DNA from: Kiritimatiellia bacterium
GTDB lineage: Bacteria; Verrucomicrobiota; Kiritimatiellia; SLAD01
NCBI GenBank assembly: GCA_007125875.1
Contig: SLCI01000115.1
Span: forward strand, 1 to 11,612
Reading direction: 5' to 3'
DNA length: 11,612 nt
Below, in pieces: positions 1 to 7,596 of this stretch. Both the position numbers and the translations under genes were made by a program. Each line of letters starts with the position of its first letter. The stretch's first letter is position 1. The notes beneath the pieces were generated by a model. It made no database searches and was not told the origin of the DNA. It saw only the letters and a program-made list of their open reading frames with translations.

Positions 1-1128
1 CGCCGAAACCTGCGTGGGGTCGCGCGCGCCACGTCGTCCGCGCAGCGCATTCGTCCGGACGGCGATCCGGCGGCGGCCTTGAAAGGAGTGCTGGGTAGTT
101 TGAACGGGTGCTCGCGCGAGCCGATCATCCGCGAATATGATTTTGAGGTGCAGGGCAACACGCTGGGCAAGCCGTTGGCCGGGCCCGGGGCCGATGGTCC
201 CGCCGATGCCGCGGTCCTGCGCGTGGAAGGCAGCGCGCATGGCATCGCGATGGGCTTGTCGGTGCTGCCCGCGTATCGCAGTGATCCGTATCGCATGGGG
301 CAAGCGACCGTGGACGAGGCGATCCGCCAAATGGTCGTTACCGGCGCCGATCCCGATCGCATCGCTTTACTCGATAACATTTGTATGGGCGACCCGGACA
401 ACCCGGCGGTGGTGGGCGATTTGGTCGAGATGATCAAAGGCATGTCGGCTGCGGCGGTAGAATGCGGCGCACCCTTCATCTCCGGCAAGGATTCCTTCTA
501 CAACTGCTACGACACGGCCACCGGCACAGAATCCATTCCGCCCACCTTGCTGGTCAGCGGATTGGGCATTGTTGCGCGGGAAACCGATATCACCCCGGCC
601 CTGATTCGACGCACCGACAGCGTGGTGGCTGTGCTGGGCGAAACCGTTGCGGAGCTGGGCGGCAGCGCGTATGCGACGTGGACGAAGCAGGCGGGCGGCG
701 CGGTGCCAGCCTGGGATGGCGCGCGCGCGATGTGTCAGTATCGCTTGCTGTATCAGGCCATTTGTGCGGGCGATGTGCTGGCAGCTCACGATATCTCGGA
801 GGGCGGCCTATTGGTGGCCTTGGCGGAAATGGGTTTCAGTCTGCGCGCCGGTTTGGATGTGGATGTCGACGCGCTGCCGGTAGGCCGCGATGTACAGTTG
901 CTTGAACGCCTTTTTGCGGAATCGACCAGTCGCATTCTATTGGAAATCCCGGCGGAGCGGGAGGCGGCCGCGTGCGCGCACTTTGGCGAGGTGCCGTTTG
1001 CGATTTTGGGACGCACGACGGATGCCCATCGCGACCTGATTGTGCGCAGTGGCGCGAACACCGTCCTGCAGGAATCACTCAACGAGTTGAAAGTGATATG
1101 GAAACAGGGTTTGACACCTTACTATTAA
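1..1128 (+). CDS. purL: Phosphoribosylformylglycinamidine synthase, small-type PurL subunit (5' truncated)
   Basis: The frame is open from base 1, so the gene starts upstream; 375 C-terminal residues are visible. PurL converts FGAR to FGAM with ATP and ammonia, using glutaminase PurQ and, in the short-PurL class, the small protein PurS. The visible part is the second AIR-synthase-like half. Numbered from base 1, it shows a DGPADAAVLR stretch (about 65-74), DNICMGDP (125-132), SGKDSFYN (161-168), AELGGSAY (217-224) and DISEGG (264-269, a nucleotide-binding-type loop of this superfamily). The protein ends without a glutaminase domain, which fits the separate purQ next door. The variant resembles PurL of planctomycetes and relatives more than the B. 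subtilis form (GNVSLYN); that comparison is from memory. The last 31 nt overlap purQ. Family assignment is firm; the lineage hint is inference. Confidence 0.95.
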   Translation, partial: RRNLRGVARATSSAQRIRPDGDPAAALKGVLGSLNGCSREPIIREYDFEVQGNTLGKPLAGPGADGPADAAVLRVEGSAHGIAMGLSVLPAYRSDPYRMGQATVDEAIRQMVVTGADPDRIALLDNICMGDPDNPAVVGDLVEMIKGMSAAAVECGAPFISGKDSFYNCYDTATGTESIPPTLLVSGLGIVARETDITPALIRRTDSVVAVLGETVAELGGSAYATWTKQAGGAVPAWDGARAMCQYRLLYQAICAGDVLAAHDISEGGLLVALAEMGFSLRAGLDVDVDALPVGRDVQLLERLFAESTSRILLEIPAEREAAACAHFGEVPFAILGRTTDAHRDLIVRSGANTVLQESLNELKVIWKQGLTPYY

Positions 1129-1841
1129 AATTTCCCGGCACGAATTGTGACGCGGAAACGGAGCGGGCCCTGCGCGTCGCGGGTTTCCGTCCCCGCGTGC
1201 TGCCCTTTTCGGAGGTGTCCACAGCGACGCTGAATCAGAGTCGATTGATCGTGTTGCCTGGCGGGTTCAGCTACGGCGATTACATCATGGCCGGGCGACT
1301 CGCCCAGCTCCGTATTCAGTCCGCGCTGGGCGACGCCTTGTATCGGTTTCATGAGCGGGGTGGCCACCTGCTCGGTATTTGCAACGGCTTTCAAATCTTG
1401 TGCAAGCTCGGGTTGCTGCCCGCCGGCAGTCTGGTTGCGCACGCTGACGGACGTTTCCTGTGTCGCTGGGTACGCTTGAGTAATCGCCGTCCGGATCACC
1501 CGTACTTGAGCGCGTTGCCGACGGAAGTCGAATTCCCGATCGCCTGCGCGGAAGGCCGATTTGTAACCGCCGAGGAGGGCGAGGCCGCCAACTATGTCGA
1601 GCGCGGGCTGGCCGCGTTGACCTACATCGATAATGTCAACGACTCGATGGCCGGCGTGGCGGGTTTGACGGACGAAACCGGACGCGTGTTCGGCTTGATG
1701 CCGCATCCCGAACGCTTCCTCTCGCGGCGACACCATTACGATCCCGATTGGCGCGCGGACGGTGAGACCGAACACGGTTGGGGGTACCATTTTTTCCGCT
1801 CGATGCATCGAGCGATTTACGCCGAGGAGGTCGGTTCGTGA
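1098..1841 (+). CDS. purQ: Phosphoribosylformylglycinamidine synthase glutaminase subunit PurQ
   Basis: Class I glutamine amidotransferase of 247 aa that releases ammonia from glutamine for PurL. It begins with the PurQ signature FPGTNCD (12-18) and has PGGFSYGDY (54-62), which forms the oxyanion region. The nucleophile Cys95 lies in GICNGFQ, and MPHPE (201-205) supplies the His203-Glu205 pair, so the triad is complete. The length is normal for stand-alone PurQ. ATG 1098 is the only sensible start: the FPGTNCD motif follows 11 residues later, and the frame upstream encodes unrelated sequence read out of frame through purL. The Shine-Dalgarno is weak, so translation is probably coupled to purL, with which it overlaps by 31 nt. 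Its stop shares a GTGA with the start of purF. Confidence 0.96.
   Translation: METGFDTLLLKFPGTNCDAETERALRVAGFRPRVLPFSEVSTATLNQSRLIVLPGGFSYGDYIMAGRLAQLRIQSALGDALYRFHERGGHLLGICNGFQILCKLGLLPAGSLVAHADGRFLCRWVRLSNRRPDHPYLSALPTEVEFPIACAEGRFVTAEEGEAANYVERGLAALTYIDNVNDSMAGVAGLTDETGRVFGLMPHPERFLSRRHHYDPDWRADGETEHGWGYHFFRSMHRAIYAEEVGS
1824..1830 (+). promoter_or_regulatory. Shine-Dalgarno of purF
   Basis: GAGGAGG ends 7 nt before a GTG at 1838. This strong site sets the purF start at GTG, which gives the short leader peptide expected before the catalytic Cys, rather than the in-frame ATG at 1778. Confidence 0.8.
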
Positions 1842-3250
1842 AAGAGTTGCGCGACAAGTGTGGGGTGATGGCGGTCTATAATAGTCCGCGCGCCGCGCAG
1901 GATTTGTATCTGGGCCTGCACGCTCAACAGCATCGCGGCCAGGAAAGCGCGGGTATGCTGGTGAGTTCGGGGCCGGGCGTGAACACGTTGCACCGCGACC
2001 AAGGGTTGGTGACGCATGTGTTCTCCGATGAGACGCTGGAGCGGTTGGCGGGTCACTTCGGTATCGCGCATGTGCGCTATGCGACGGCGGGTTGCGGCGG
2101 CCAGAAGAATATTCAGCCGCTGGTCGTGACGCATCGCGACGAAGTGATCGCGATTGCGCACAACGGCAACATCACCAATGCGGGGCGCCTGAAGAAGGAA
2201 ATGGAGGACGACGGCTCGCTCTTCCATACCTCGAGCGACACGGAGGTGGTGCTGCATCGCATTGTGCGCGGGAAGCATGAATCGCCGATCGAACAAATCC
2301 GCACCGGCCTGCGCGACGTGGAAGGGGCCTACTCGCTGGTGATTAAATTCGAAAACGCCATCGCTGGCGTGCGCGATCCGTTCGGATTCCGGCCGCTTCA
2401 TTTGGGTAAACGCGACGATGCCTGGTTCTTTGCGTCGGAGACGTGCGCGTTTGATATCGTGGGTGCCGAGTGGGTCTGCGAGGTCGAGCCCGGGCAGGGA
2501 TTCCTAGTTTCCGATCAGGGACTCCAACCGTTCGCCCTAGAACAGCCAGCGACCCCGCGCTTCTGTGCCTTTGAGTTGGTCTATTTCTCGCGACCCGATA
2601 GCTGTCACGGTGACTCGTCGATTCACGCGGTACGTGTGGAGATGGGGAAAGCGCTGTTTGAAGAGCATCCGGCCGAAGCGGACGTCGTCACGGCGGTGCC
2701 GGACTCCTCCAACTCGGCGGCGTTGGGGTACGCGCATGCTTCGGGCATCCCGCTGGATATCGGGTTGATACGTAGCCATTTTAGTGGGCGCACCTTTATT
2801 GCGCCGCACCAGGCGTTGCGCGACACGCGCGTGCGGCAAAAATTCAATGTTATCCGCGACGCCGTGGACGGCAAGCGGGTTGTGGTGGTGGACGACTCGG
2901 TCGTGCGCGGGACGACGAGCCGCAAGATCATTCAACTCTTCCGCGAAAGCGGCGCGCGCGAGGTCCACTTCCGGATCGCGTCACCGATGGTGCAGCATCC
3001 CTGCTTCTTCGGGGTTGACATGCCGGAGCGCGGGGCGTTTCTCGCCAACAAGGTGCCGGACGGGATGCTGGCCGACTTTCTGGGCGTTGACTCACTGGGC
3101 TTCCTCTCGCGCGAGGCGCTGAAGCGAATTGTCGGGCCGGACAGTTGCGACGCCTGCTTTACCGGAAATTATCCCATTCGCATCGACGAAACGCCGGGGC
3201 AAGTCATCAAACGTAAGGAGAAGCCGCTTGGAAAATTTGATTACGTATAA
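1838..3250 (+). CDS. purF: Amidophosphoribosyltransferase (glutamine PRPP amidotransferase)
   Basis: 470 aa. Catalyses the committed purine step: PRPP plus glutamine to phosphoribosylamine. The N-terminal Ntn-hydrolase glutaminase domain has Cys8 in KCGVMAVYN after a 7-residue leader that would be removed by autoprocessing to expose the Cys. It also has QHRGQESAGM (31-40), HVRYATAG (78-85), HNGNITN (108-114) and RDPFGFRPL (179-187). The C-terminal phosphoribosyltransferase domain has the PRPP loop VVVVDDSVVRGTTSR (348-362). Cys243, Cys389 and the Cys437/Cys440 pair (CDACFTGNYP) match the four [4Fe-4S] ligands of the B. subtilis-type, oxygen-labile enzyme, so a cluster is likely. The start is GTG, supported by a strong Shine-Dalgarno, and overlaps the purQ stop as GTGA. 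The 3' end overlaps purM by 23 nt. AMP/GMP feedback is typical of the family but cannot be read here. Confidence 0.97.
   Translation: MKELRDKCGVMAVYNSPRAAQDLYLGLHAQQHRGQESAGMLVSSGPGVNTLHRDQGLVTHVFSDETLERLAGHFGIAHVRYATAGCGGQKNIQPLVVTHRDEVIAIAHNGNITNAGRLKKEMEDDGSLFHTSSDTEVVLHRIVRGKHESPIEQIRTGLRDVEGAYSLVIKFENAIAGVRDPFGFRPLHLGKRDDAWFFASETCAFDIVGAEWVCEVEPGQGFLVSDQGLQPFALEQPATPRFCAFELVYFSRPDSCHGDSSIHAVRVEMGKALFEEHPAEADVVTAVPDSSNSAALGYAHASGIPLDIGLIRSHFSGRTFIAPHQALRDTRVRQKFNVIRDAVDGKRVVVVDDSVVRGTTSRKIIQLFRESGAREVHFRIASPMVQHPCFFGVDMPERGAFLANKVPDGMLADFLGVDSLGFLSREALKRIVGPDSCDACFTGNYPIRIDETPGQVIKRKEKPLGKFDYV
3214..3220 (+). promoter_or_regulatory. Shine-Dalgarno of purM
   Basis: TAAGGAG lies inside the 3' end of purF and ends 7 nt before TTG 3228. 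It selects TTG as the purM start over the ATG-initiated frame far upstream and over a second TTG at 3237. Confidence 0.75.
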
Positions 3251-4217
3251 GGATGCTGGCGTCGACCTCGAGGCTGCTCAATCCATCGTCGACGACATCG
3301 CGGTGCTGCGCCAGCGCACGGAGCAGCGGCATCGCATGTTGGATCGATTCGGTGGCTTTGCGGCAGCCTATGATTTGAGCGTCTATCGCGAGCCGGTGTT
3401 GATGACCACGTGCGACGGGATCGGCACCAAGATTATTCCGTTGCTGGAGCATGACATGCTCGAAGCGGCGGGTGTCGACTTGGTGGCGATGAATGTGAAT
3501 GACGTGCTGACCACGGGCGCACGGCCAATCCTCTTTTTGGATTACGTCGGTGTCGGGCGCATTGAGCGGAGCCGAATCAAGCGGCTGATTCAGGGCATGA
3601 GCGATGCGCTGACCGCGTGCGACTGCGTTTTGGCCGGCGGCGAAACGGCGGAGATGCCGGACATCGTCGGGCCGGATCAATTGGAGCTGGCGGGTTTCTG
3701 TGTCGGCGCGATGGAGAAGGCGGACCGGCTGCCTGCCGATACGATTCAGGATGGTGACGTGGTGATGGGTGTGCCGTCCGACGGTTTTCACGCCAACGGT
3801 TGGAGCTTGATCCGCAAGGTGCTGGAACGGGGCAACGACTCGTTCAGCGAGGCGGAGGTGCAGAGTCTGCTCACGCCCACGCGCATCTATTATCCGGAAG
3901 TGGTGAAGTTGCAGGCGGCGGGCATTGCGGTCAAAGCGATGGCGCACATTACCGGCGGCGGTTTAGCCGAGAATTTTGCGCGCGTGCTGAACGGGCATGG
4001 CGCGCAGTTGCGGATTCCGACGTGGGCGGATCCCGTCATTCGGCGTGTGCTGGCGCATGTTCCGCCGGAGGACGCGTTGCGCGCCTTCAATATGGGCTGG
4101 GGCTGGGTGATGGTGTTGGACGCCGAGGCCGCCACGCGGGCGCTGGACGTGTTGAGCGATGCCCGCGCAATCGGCGAAGTCGGGGGCACTTCCGTACACG
4201 TGGAGATGGAGTCATGA
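3228..4217 (+). CDS. purM: Phosphoribosylformylglycinamidine cyclo-ligase (AIR synthetase)
   Basis: 329 aa from a TTG start. Closes the imidazole ring: FGAM plus ATP to AIR. The opening ITYKDAGVDLEAA (5-17) is the standard PurM N-terminus. It is followed by MTTCDGIGTK (59-68), DLVAMNVNDVLTTGARP (84-100, the core AIRS motif), LAGGETAEMPD (135-145), GVPSDGFHANG (181-191), LTPTRIYYPEV (215-225) and HITGGGLAEN (240-249). Near the C-terminus, FNMGWGWVMV (287-296) replaces the more usual FNMGIGMV, a mild tryptophan-rich deviation. The start is fixed by TAAGGAG 7 nt upstream and by agreement with the family N-terminus; an extension to ATG 3129 would add 33 residues read out of frame through purF. 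It overlaps purF by 23 nt and purN by 4 nt (ATGA). Confidence 0.96.
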   Translation: MENLITYKDAGVDLEAAQSIVDDIAVLRQRTEQRHRMLDRFGGFAAAYDLSVYREPVLMTTCDGIGTKIIPLLEHDMLEAAGVDLVAMNVNDVLTTGARPILFLDYVGVGRIERSRIKRLIQGMSDALTACDCVLAGGETAEMPDIVGPDQLELAGFCVGAMEKADRLPADTIQDGDVVMGVPSDGFHANGWSLIRKVLERGNDSFSEAEVQSLLTPTRIYYPEVVKLQAAGIAVKAMAHITGGGLAENFARVLNGHGAQLRIPTWADPVIRRVLAHVPPEDALRAFNMGWGWVMVLDAEAATRALDVLSDARAIGEVGGTSVHVEMES

Positions 4218-4795
4218 CGGTCAAGTTGACGGTGCTGGCGTCGGGACGCGGATCAAACTTTGGCGCGATCCTGGATGCGATTGAGCGCGGCGAGCTGGAT
4301 GCCAGGGTTACCGCGCTGATTTCCGATCAACCGGATGCGCCGGCTTTGGCGCGAGCGCAGGCAGCCGGCATACCGACGCTGGTGCAGTCCTGTCGGAAAG
4401 CGGACAAGCCTGCGTTCGAGCAGGCGGTGACGGAGCAGGTGCAGCAGTCCGGCAGCGACCTGATCATTCTGGCGGGTTTTATGCGCCTGTTGAGCGCCGA
4501 CTTCGTCGAGCGTCATGCCGGGCGCATCTTGAATATTCATCCGTCCTTGTTGCCATCCTTCAAGGGCCTCGACGCGCCTGCGCAAGCGGTGGAGGCGGGC
4601 GTCAAGATCAGTGGCTGCACGGTGCATGTGGTTACCGCCGACATGGACGCTGGGCCGATCATTGCGCAGGCCGCGGTGCCCGTGCAGGAGGGCGACACGG
4701 CCGACACATTAGCGGCGCGAATTTTGGTGGAGGAGCATCGGCTGTTCCCCGCCGCGATCGAAACGTATAGCCGACAACTTTTGGTGGGGGCGTGA
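4214..4795 (+). CDS. purN: Phosphoribosylglycinamide formyltransferase (GAR transformylase, folate-dependent)
   Basis: 193 aa. Transfers the formyl group of 10-formyltetrahydrofolate to GAR to make FGAR. Visible motifs are the phosphate-binding LASGRGSNF (8-16), LAGFMRLL (86-93, folate pocket) and ILNIHPSLLPSFKG (105-118), which contains catalytic Asn107 and His109. TVHVVTADMDAGPIIAQ (136-152) carries Asp145, so the Asn-His-Asp triad of the family is complete. The length is close to the E. coli enzyme (212 aa), slightly short at the C-terminus. ATG 4214 overlaps the purM stop as ATGA; GGAG at 4202-4205, 8 nt upstream, is a workable Shine-Dalgarno. A reading frame from 3800 is only an out-of-frame extension through purM. 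Confidence 0.96.
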   Translation: MTVKLTVLASGRGSNFGAILDAIERGELDARVTALISDQPDAPALARAQAAGIPTLVQSCRKADKPAFEQAVTEQVQQSGSDLIILAGFMRLLSADFVERHAGRILNIHPSLLPSFKGLDAPAQAVEAGVKISGCTVHVVTADMDAGPIIAQAAVPVQEGDTADTLAARILVEEHRLFPAAIETYSRQLLVGA

Positions 4796-6084
4796 TGGGC
4801 GATAGCGCGAATAAGATTCTGGTGGTGGGGCAGGGGGGGCGCGAACATGCGCTGGCTGATGCCCTGCATCGATCGAGTTCGGCGCCTGAGCTGCTGGCCT
4901 ATCCGGGCCATGCGGGCATGGCCGATCTGGCGCCGACGTGGCCGTTGGAAAGCGCAGAACAGTTGGAGCAACAAGCGCTGCGGGACGGCATCAAGTTCTG
5001 CGTGGTCGGGCCGGAACAGTATTTGGCGGACGGTTGGGCGGATCGCTTGCGCGGTGCCGGTATTCCGGTCTGGGGACCGGGCCAGAAGAGCGTGCGGTTG
5101 GAAACCAGTAAGGCCTTCGCAAAAGAGTTTATGTTTCGGCATGGCATTCCGACCGGCCTGGCACAGGTTGCGCACACCGCCGACGAGCTGCGCGACTTGG
5201 CTCGCGCACGGCCTTGCGTATTGAAATTCGATGGGCTAGCGGCCGGCAAAGGGGTGGCGATTTGCGAGAGCGATGCCGAGGTCGAAGCGTTCATCGCGGA
5301 AGTTTTCGAGCAGCAACGGTTTGGCGCCGGATCGGTGTTGGTGGAGGAATACTTGCAAGGTCCTGAGGTGTCGATCATGACGGTGGTCAGTGACGGGGCG
5401 TATCACTGTTTCCCGGCGGCGCGCGATTACAAGCGTCAGTGCGACGGCGATCAAGGGCCGAACACCGGCGGCATGGGCGCGGTGGCCGCGCTCGATTTGC
5501 TCGATGAGGCGTTGCTGGCTGAGATCGAGCGGCGCCTGATTGCGCCCACCGTCGCCGGGCTGGTGGCGGATCAAATGGCGTATCGCGGCTTTCTCTATTT
5601 TGGCGTGATGTTGACGGCGCAAGGGCCCAAGATGCTGGAGTACAACTGTCGCTTCGGTGATCCTGAGGCGCAGGCCGTACTGCCACTGGTGGAAGGCGAT
5701 TTCGCCGGGTTCTTGTATCAGGCAGCGCAGGGAATATTGGAGCCGGAGCGCATTCAGTTTGCTTCGGACTGGAGCGTGTGTGTGGTGATGGCAACAGCCG
5801 ATTATCCGGCCCGCAGCGGGCGCGGGCAACCGATTCAGGGACTGGACGATGTGGCGACTGATGCTTTGGTCTTTCACGCGGGCACACAATTGAACGAGCA
5901 GGGCGAGTTCGAAACCAATGGCGGCCGCGTGTTGGCGGTATCGGCCCGGGGCGCGGATCGCGGGGCGGCGGTTGAGAACGCGTACGCCGACTTGCGAGAT
6001 ATCGGCTTTGACGGTGCGCAATGGCGCAGCGATATCGGACGACTACATTTCGATGCAGAAAGGAGCGCAGGTCATGACGCCTGA
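4795..6084 (+). CDS. purD: Phosphoribosylamine-glycine ligase (GAR synthetase)
   Basis: 429 aa ATP-grasp enzyme joining phosphoribosylamine and glycine to GAR. The N-terminal domain begins ILVVGQGGREHAL (8-20, family GxGGREHA) and has CVVGPE (69-74). The ATP-grasp part shows VLKFDGLAAGKGVA (142-155), VEEYLQGPEVS (183-193), NTGGMGAV (223-230) and LEYNCRFGDPEAQ (281-293), which holds metal and glycine ligands. VVMATADYP (330-338) belongs to the C-terminal domain. The length is standard. The start could be ATG 4795 (TGATG overlap with purN) or GTG 4792 (GTGA overlap, one residue longer). ATG is preferred as the stronger codon, but only a G-rich GGTGGGGG lies upstream. The 3' end overlaps pyrR by 11 nt, so this is the junction between purine and pyrimidine genes. 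Confidence 0.96.
   Translation: MGDSANKILVVGQGGREHALADALHRSSSAPELLAYPGHAGMADLAPTWPLESAEQLEQQALRDGIKFCVVGPEQYLADGWADRLRGAGIPVWGPGQKSVRLETSKAFAKEFMFRHGIPTGLAQVAHTADELRDLARARPCVLKFDGLAAGKGVAICESDAEVEAFIAEVFEQQRFGAGSVLVEEYLQGPEVSIMTVVSDGAYHCFPAARDYKRQCDGDQGPNTGGMGAVAALDLLDEALLAEIERRLIAPTVAGLVADQMAYRGFLYFGVMLTAQGPKMLEYNCRFGDPEAQAVLPLVEGDFAGFLYQAAQGILEPERIQFASDWSVCVVMATADYPARSGRGQPIQGLDDVATDALVFHAGTQLNEQGEFETNGGRVLAVSARGADRGAAVENAYADLRDIGFDGAQWRSDIGRLHFDAERSAGHDA
6059..6065 (+). promoter_or_regulatory. Shine-Dalgarno of pyrR inside purD
   Basis: AAAGGAG ends 8 nt before ATG 6074, within the last codons of purD. It sets the pyrR start at 6074. There is no room for a leader or attenuator between the two genes. 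Confidence 0.8.
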
Positions 6085-6622
6085 TACTCAGGTCACCCTA
6101 TTGTCGGCCAGCGACATCACCAACAAGGTTGAGCGCATGACGGCACAAATTTATGAGGCGCATCCCGATGTGCCGCTCGCGTGCGTTGGCATTCACACAC
6201 GCGGTGCCGTTCTCAGCCAGCGCGTCCATGCGTTGCTTACGAGCAAGCGCGATAAAGTTGATCACGGTACGCTGGACATCGCCCTGTATCGCGACGACCT
6301 CGACAACCTCGGCACGATTCCGATGATCAAGGGATCGGAAATCCCGTTTCAGGTGGAAGGCGCCCACATCGTGCTCTTTGATGACGTGCTGTTTACCGGG
6401 CGCACCATTCGCGCCGCGCTGGATGAGCTGATGGATTATGGTCGGCCCGCCAAAATCGAGTTGGCCGTGCTGATTGATCGCGGTCACCGCGAGTTGCCGA
6501 TAGCGCCGGACTATTTGGGGCAGCGGATTGAAACAACCCGCGACGCCCATATCCGGGTTTGCTTTCAAGAGATTGACGGGCGAGACGGGGTCTTTTTGCG
6601 GGAAGGAGAATCGACACCATGA
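6074..6622 (+). CDS. pyrR: Bifunctional pyr operon regulator / uracil phosphoribosyltransferase PyrR
   Basis: 182 aa, almost the same length as B. subtilis PyrR (181). In known cases PyrR binds pyr mRNA when UMP is high and PRPP low, causing attenuation or blocking translation; it also has uracil phosphoribosyltransferase activity. Visible features are VGIHTRGAVLSQRV (38-51), TLDIALYRDDL (66-76), the PRPP loop HIVLFDDVLFTGRTIRAAL (98-116), and the PyrR-specific LIDRGHRELPIAPDYLGQ (133-150) with VCFQEIDGRDGV (162-173). These last segments separate it from Upp and other phosphoribosyltransferases. It overlaps purD by 11 nt and pyrB by 4 nt. It heads the pyrimidine half of the cluster, as in many pyr operons, but no PyrR-binding leader is seen beside it. 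Whether it regulates the genes here is inference. Confidence 0.95.
   Translation: MTPDTQVTLLSASDITNKVERMTAQIYEAHPDVPLACVGIHTRGAVLSQRVHALLTSKRDKVDHGTLDIALYRDDLDNLGTIPMIKGSEIPFQVEGAHIVLFDDVLFTGRTIRAALDELMDYGRPAKIELAVLIDRGHRELPIAPDYLGQRIETTRDAHIRVCFQEIDGRDGVFLREGESTP
6603..6609 (+). promoter_or_regulatory. Shine-Dalgarno of pyrB
   Basis: AAGGAGA lies 9 nt upstream of ATG 6619. It supports that start over the in-frame ATG at 6643, which would begin nearer the conserved core. Confidence 0.6.
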
Positions 6623-7596
6623 TTCAAGAACTGGATCCACGCATGTCGCGCCGCAAGGACTTGCTCGACATTGAAAGTCTGACGCGGGACGAGTTGCTCT
6701 TCCTGCTCGATACCGCGAAGCCGTTCAAGGAGCTCTTTACGCGCTCCGTTAAGAAGGTGCCGGCGCTGCGCGGCAAGACCGTCCTGAATCTCTTTTTTGA
6801 GCCCTCGACACGAACCCGCGCCTCGTTTGAGATTGCGGCGAAACGCTTGTCCGCCGATGTCACGAACCTGTCCATCGCTCAATCCAGCGTGGTGAAGGGC
6901 GAGTCCATACTCGACACGATTGAAACCATGCAATCCATGAAGGTGGATTACATGGTGGTCCGCCACGGATCGTCCGGGGTGCCCGCCTTCGTTGCGAAGC
7001 ATACGCCGGCCGCCGTCATCAATGCCGGTGACGGGCATCATGCCCATCCCACCCAGGCCCTGTTGGATGCCTTTACGATGCAAGAGGCGGTGGGTGATTT
7101 GCGCGGTCGAAAGGTGTTGATCGTCGGCGACGTCCTACATTCGCGGGTGTGTCGTTCAGTCAGCACAGCGGCCCACAAGTTGGGCATGGAGGTGGGGGTC
7201 TTTGCGCCCGCCACCTTGATTCCGAGTGGGCGACCGGATTACATGAAGGTATTCACCGATTTTCGCGCGGCGTTGGCTTGGCAGCCGGACTTCGTATATC
7301 TGTTGCGCCTGCAGTTGGAGCGTCAGGCGGCGCACTTCTTTCCCAGTTTACGCGAGTACCACAACATTTTTGGGTTGACCCGCGAGCGTTTCCAGGTTTG
7401 TCGCGATCAAGGCATTTACATTATGCATCCGGGACCGGTGAATCGCGGGGTCGAGTTGGTCGACGAGGTGCTGACCTACCCGCGTTGCCTGATTAATCAG
7501 CAAGTGGAGAACGGGATTGCGGCGCGCATGGCAGTCTTGTATTGGCTGCAACCCGCGACCACCGTGTTGCCAATGGAGGAGGACGCCATAGCATGA
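6619..7596 (+). CDS. pyrB: Aspartate carbamoyltransferase catalytic subunit
   Basis: 325 aa. Condenses carbamoyl phosphate with aspartate to carbamoyl-aspartate. The carbamoyl phosphate domain has FFEPSTRTRASFE (59-71, the STRTR motif) and VVKGESILDT (91-100, containing the loop lysine). RHGSSGVP (115-122) and INAGDGHHAHPTQALLD (134-150) complete the carbamoyl phosphate site. The aspartate domain has VLIVGDVLHSRV (166-177), LLRLQLERQ (228-236) and IMHPGPVNRG (268-277). It is a little longer than the usual 305-315 residues, through N-terminal and C-terminal extras. No pyrI regulatory subunit or inactive dihydroorotase-like partner (PyrC') is adjacent, and the following dihydroorotase has its catalytic residues. 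It overlaps pyrR (ATGA at 6619) and pyrC (ATGA at 7593). Confidence 0.96.
   Translation: MIQELDPRMSRRKDLLDIESLTRDELLFLLDTAKPFKELFTRSVKKVPALRGKTVLNLFFEPSTRTRASFEIAAKRLSADVTNLSIAQSSVVKGESILDTIETMQSMKVDYMVVRHGSSGVPAFVAKHTPAAVINAGDGHHAHPTQALLDAFTMQEAVGDLRGRKVLIVGDVLHSRVCRSVSTAAHKLGMEVGVFAPATLIPSGRPDYMKVFTDFRAALAWQPDFVYLLRLQLERQAAHFFPSLREYHNIFGLTRERFQVCRDQGIYIMHPGPVNRGVELVDEVLTYPRCLINQQVENGIAARMAVLYWLQPATTVLPMEEDAIA
7575..7583 (+). promoter_or_regulatory. Shine-Dalgarno of pyrC
   Basis: GGAGGAGGA ends 9 nt before ATG 7593 and lies within the pyrB 3' end. It is one of the strongest Shine-Dalgarno sites in the window and fixes the pyrC start. Confidence 0.75.

Noticed and set aside
381..905. 174-aa + strand frame inside purL
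   Set aside because: Fully contained in purL in another frame, with Gly/Arg-rich shadow composition and no start signal.
972..1097. N-terminal extension of PurQ from an upstream ATG
   Set aside because: The extra 42 residues are purL read out of frame. The family N-terminus (FPGTNCD) lies just after ATG 1098.
3207..3947. Long antisense ORF (246 aa) opposite purM, and similar ones opposite purD (5236-6021) and purQ (1125-1808)
   Set aside because: Typical shadow frames of GC-rich coding sequence. They lack recognisable domains and sit opposite firmly identified genes.
5355..5375. PyrR-binding-loop-like sequence in purD (AGGTCCTGAGGTGT)
   Set aside because: Lacks the GAGAGG core and a clear flanking stem. 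It encodes the conserved PurD stretch LQGPEVS, so coding constraint explains it.
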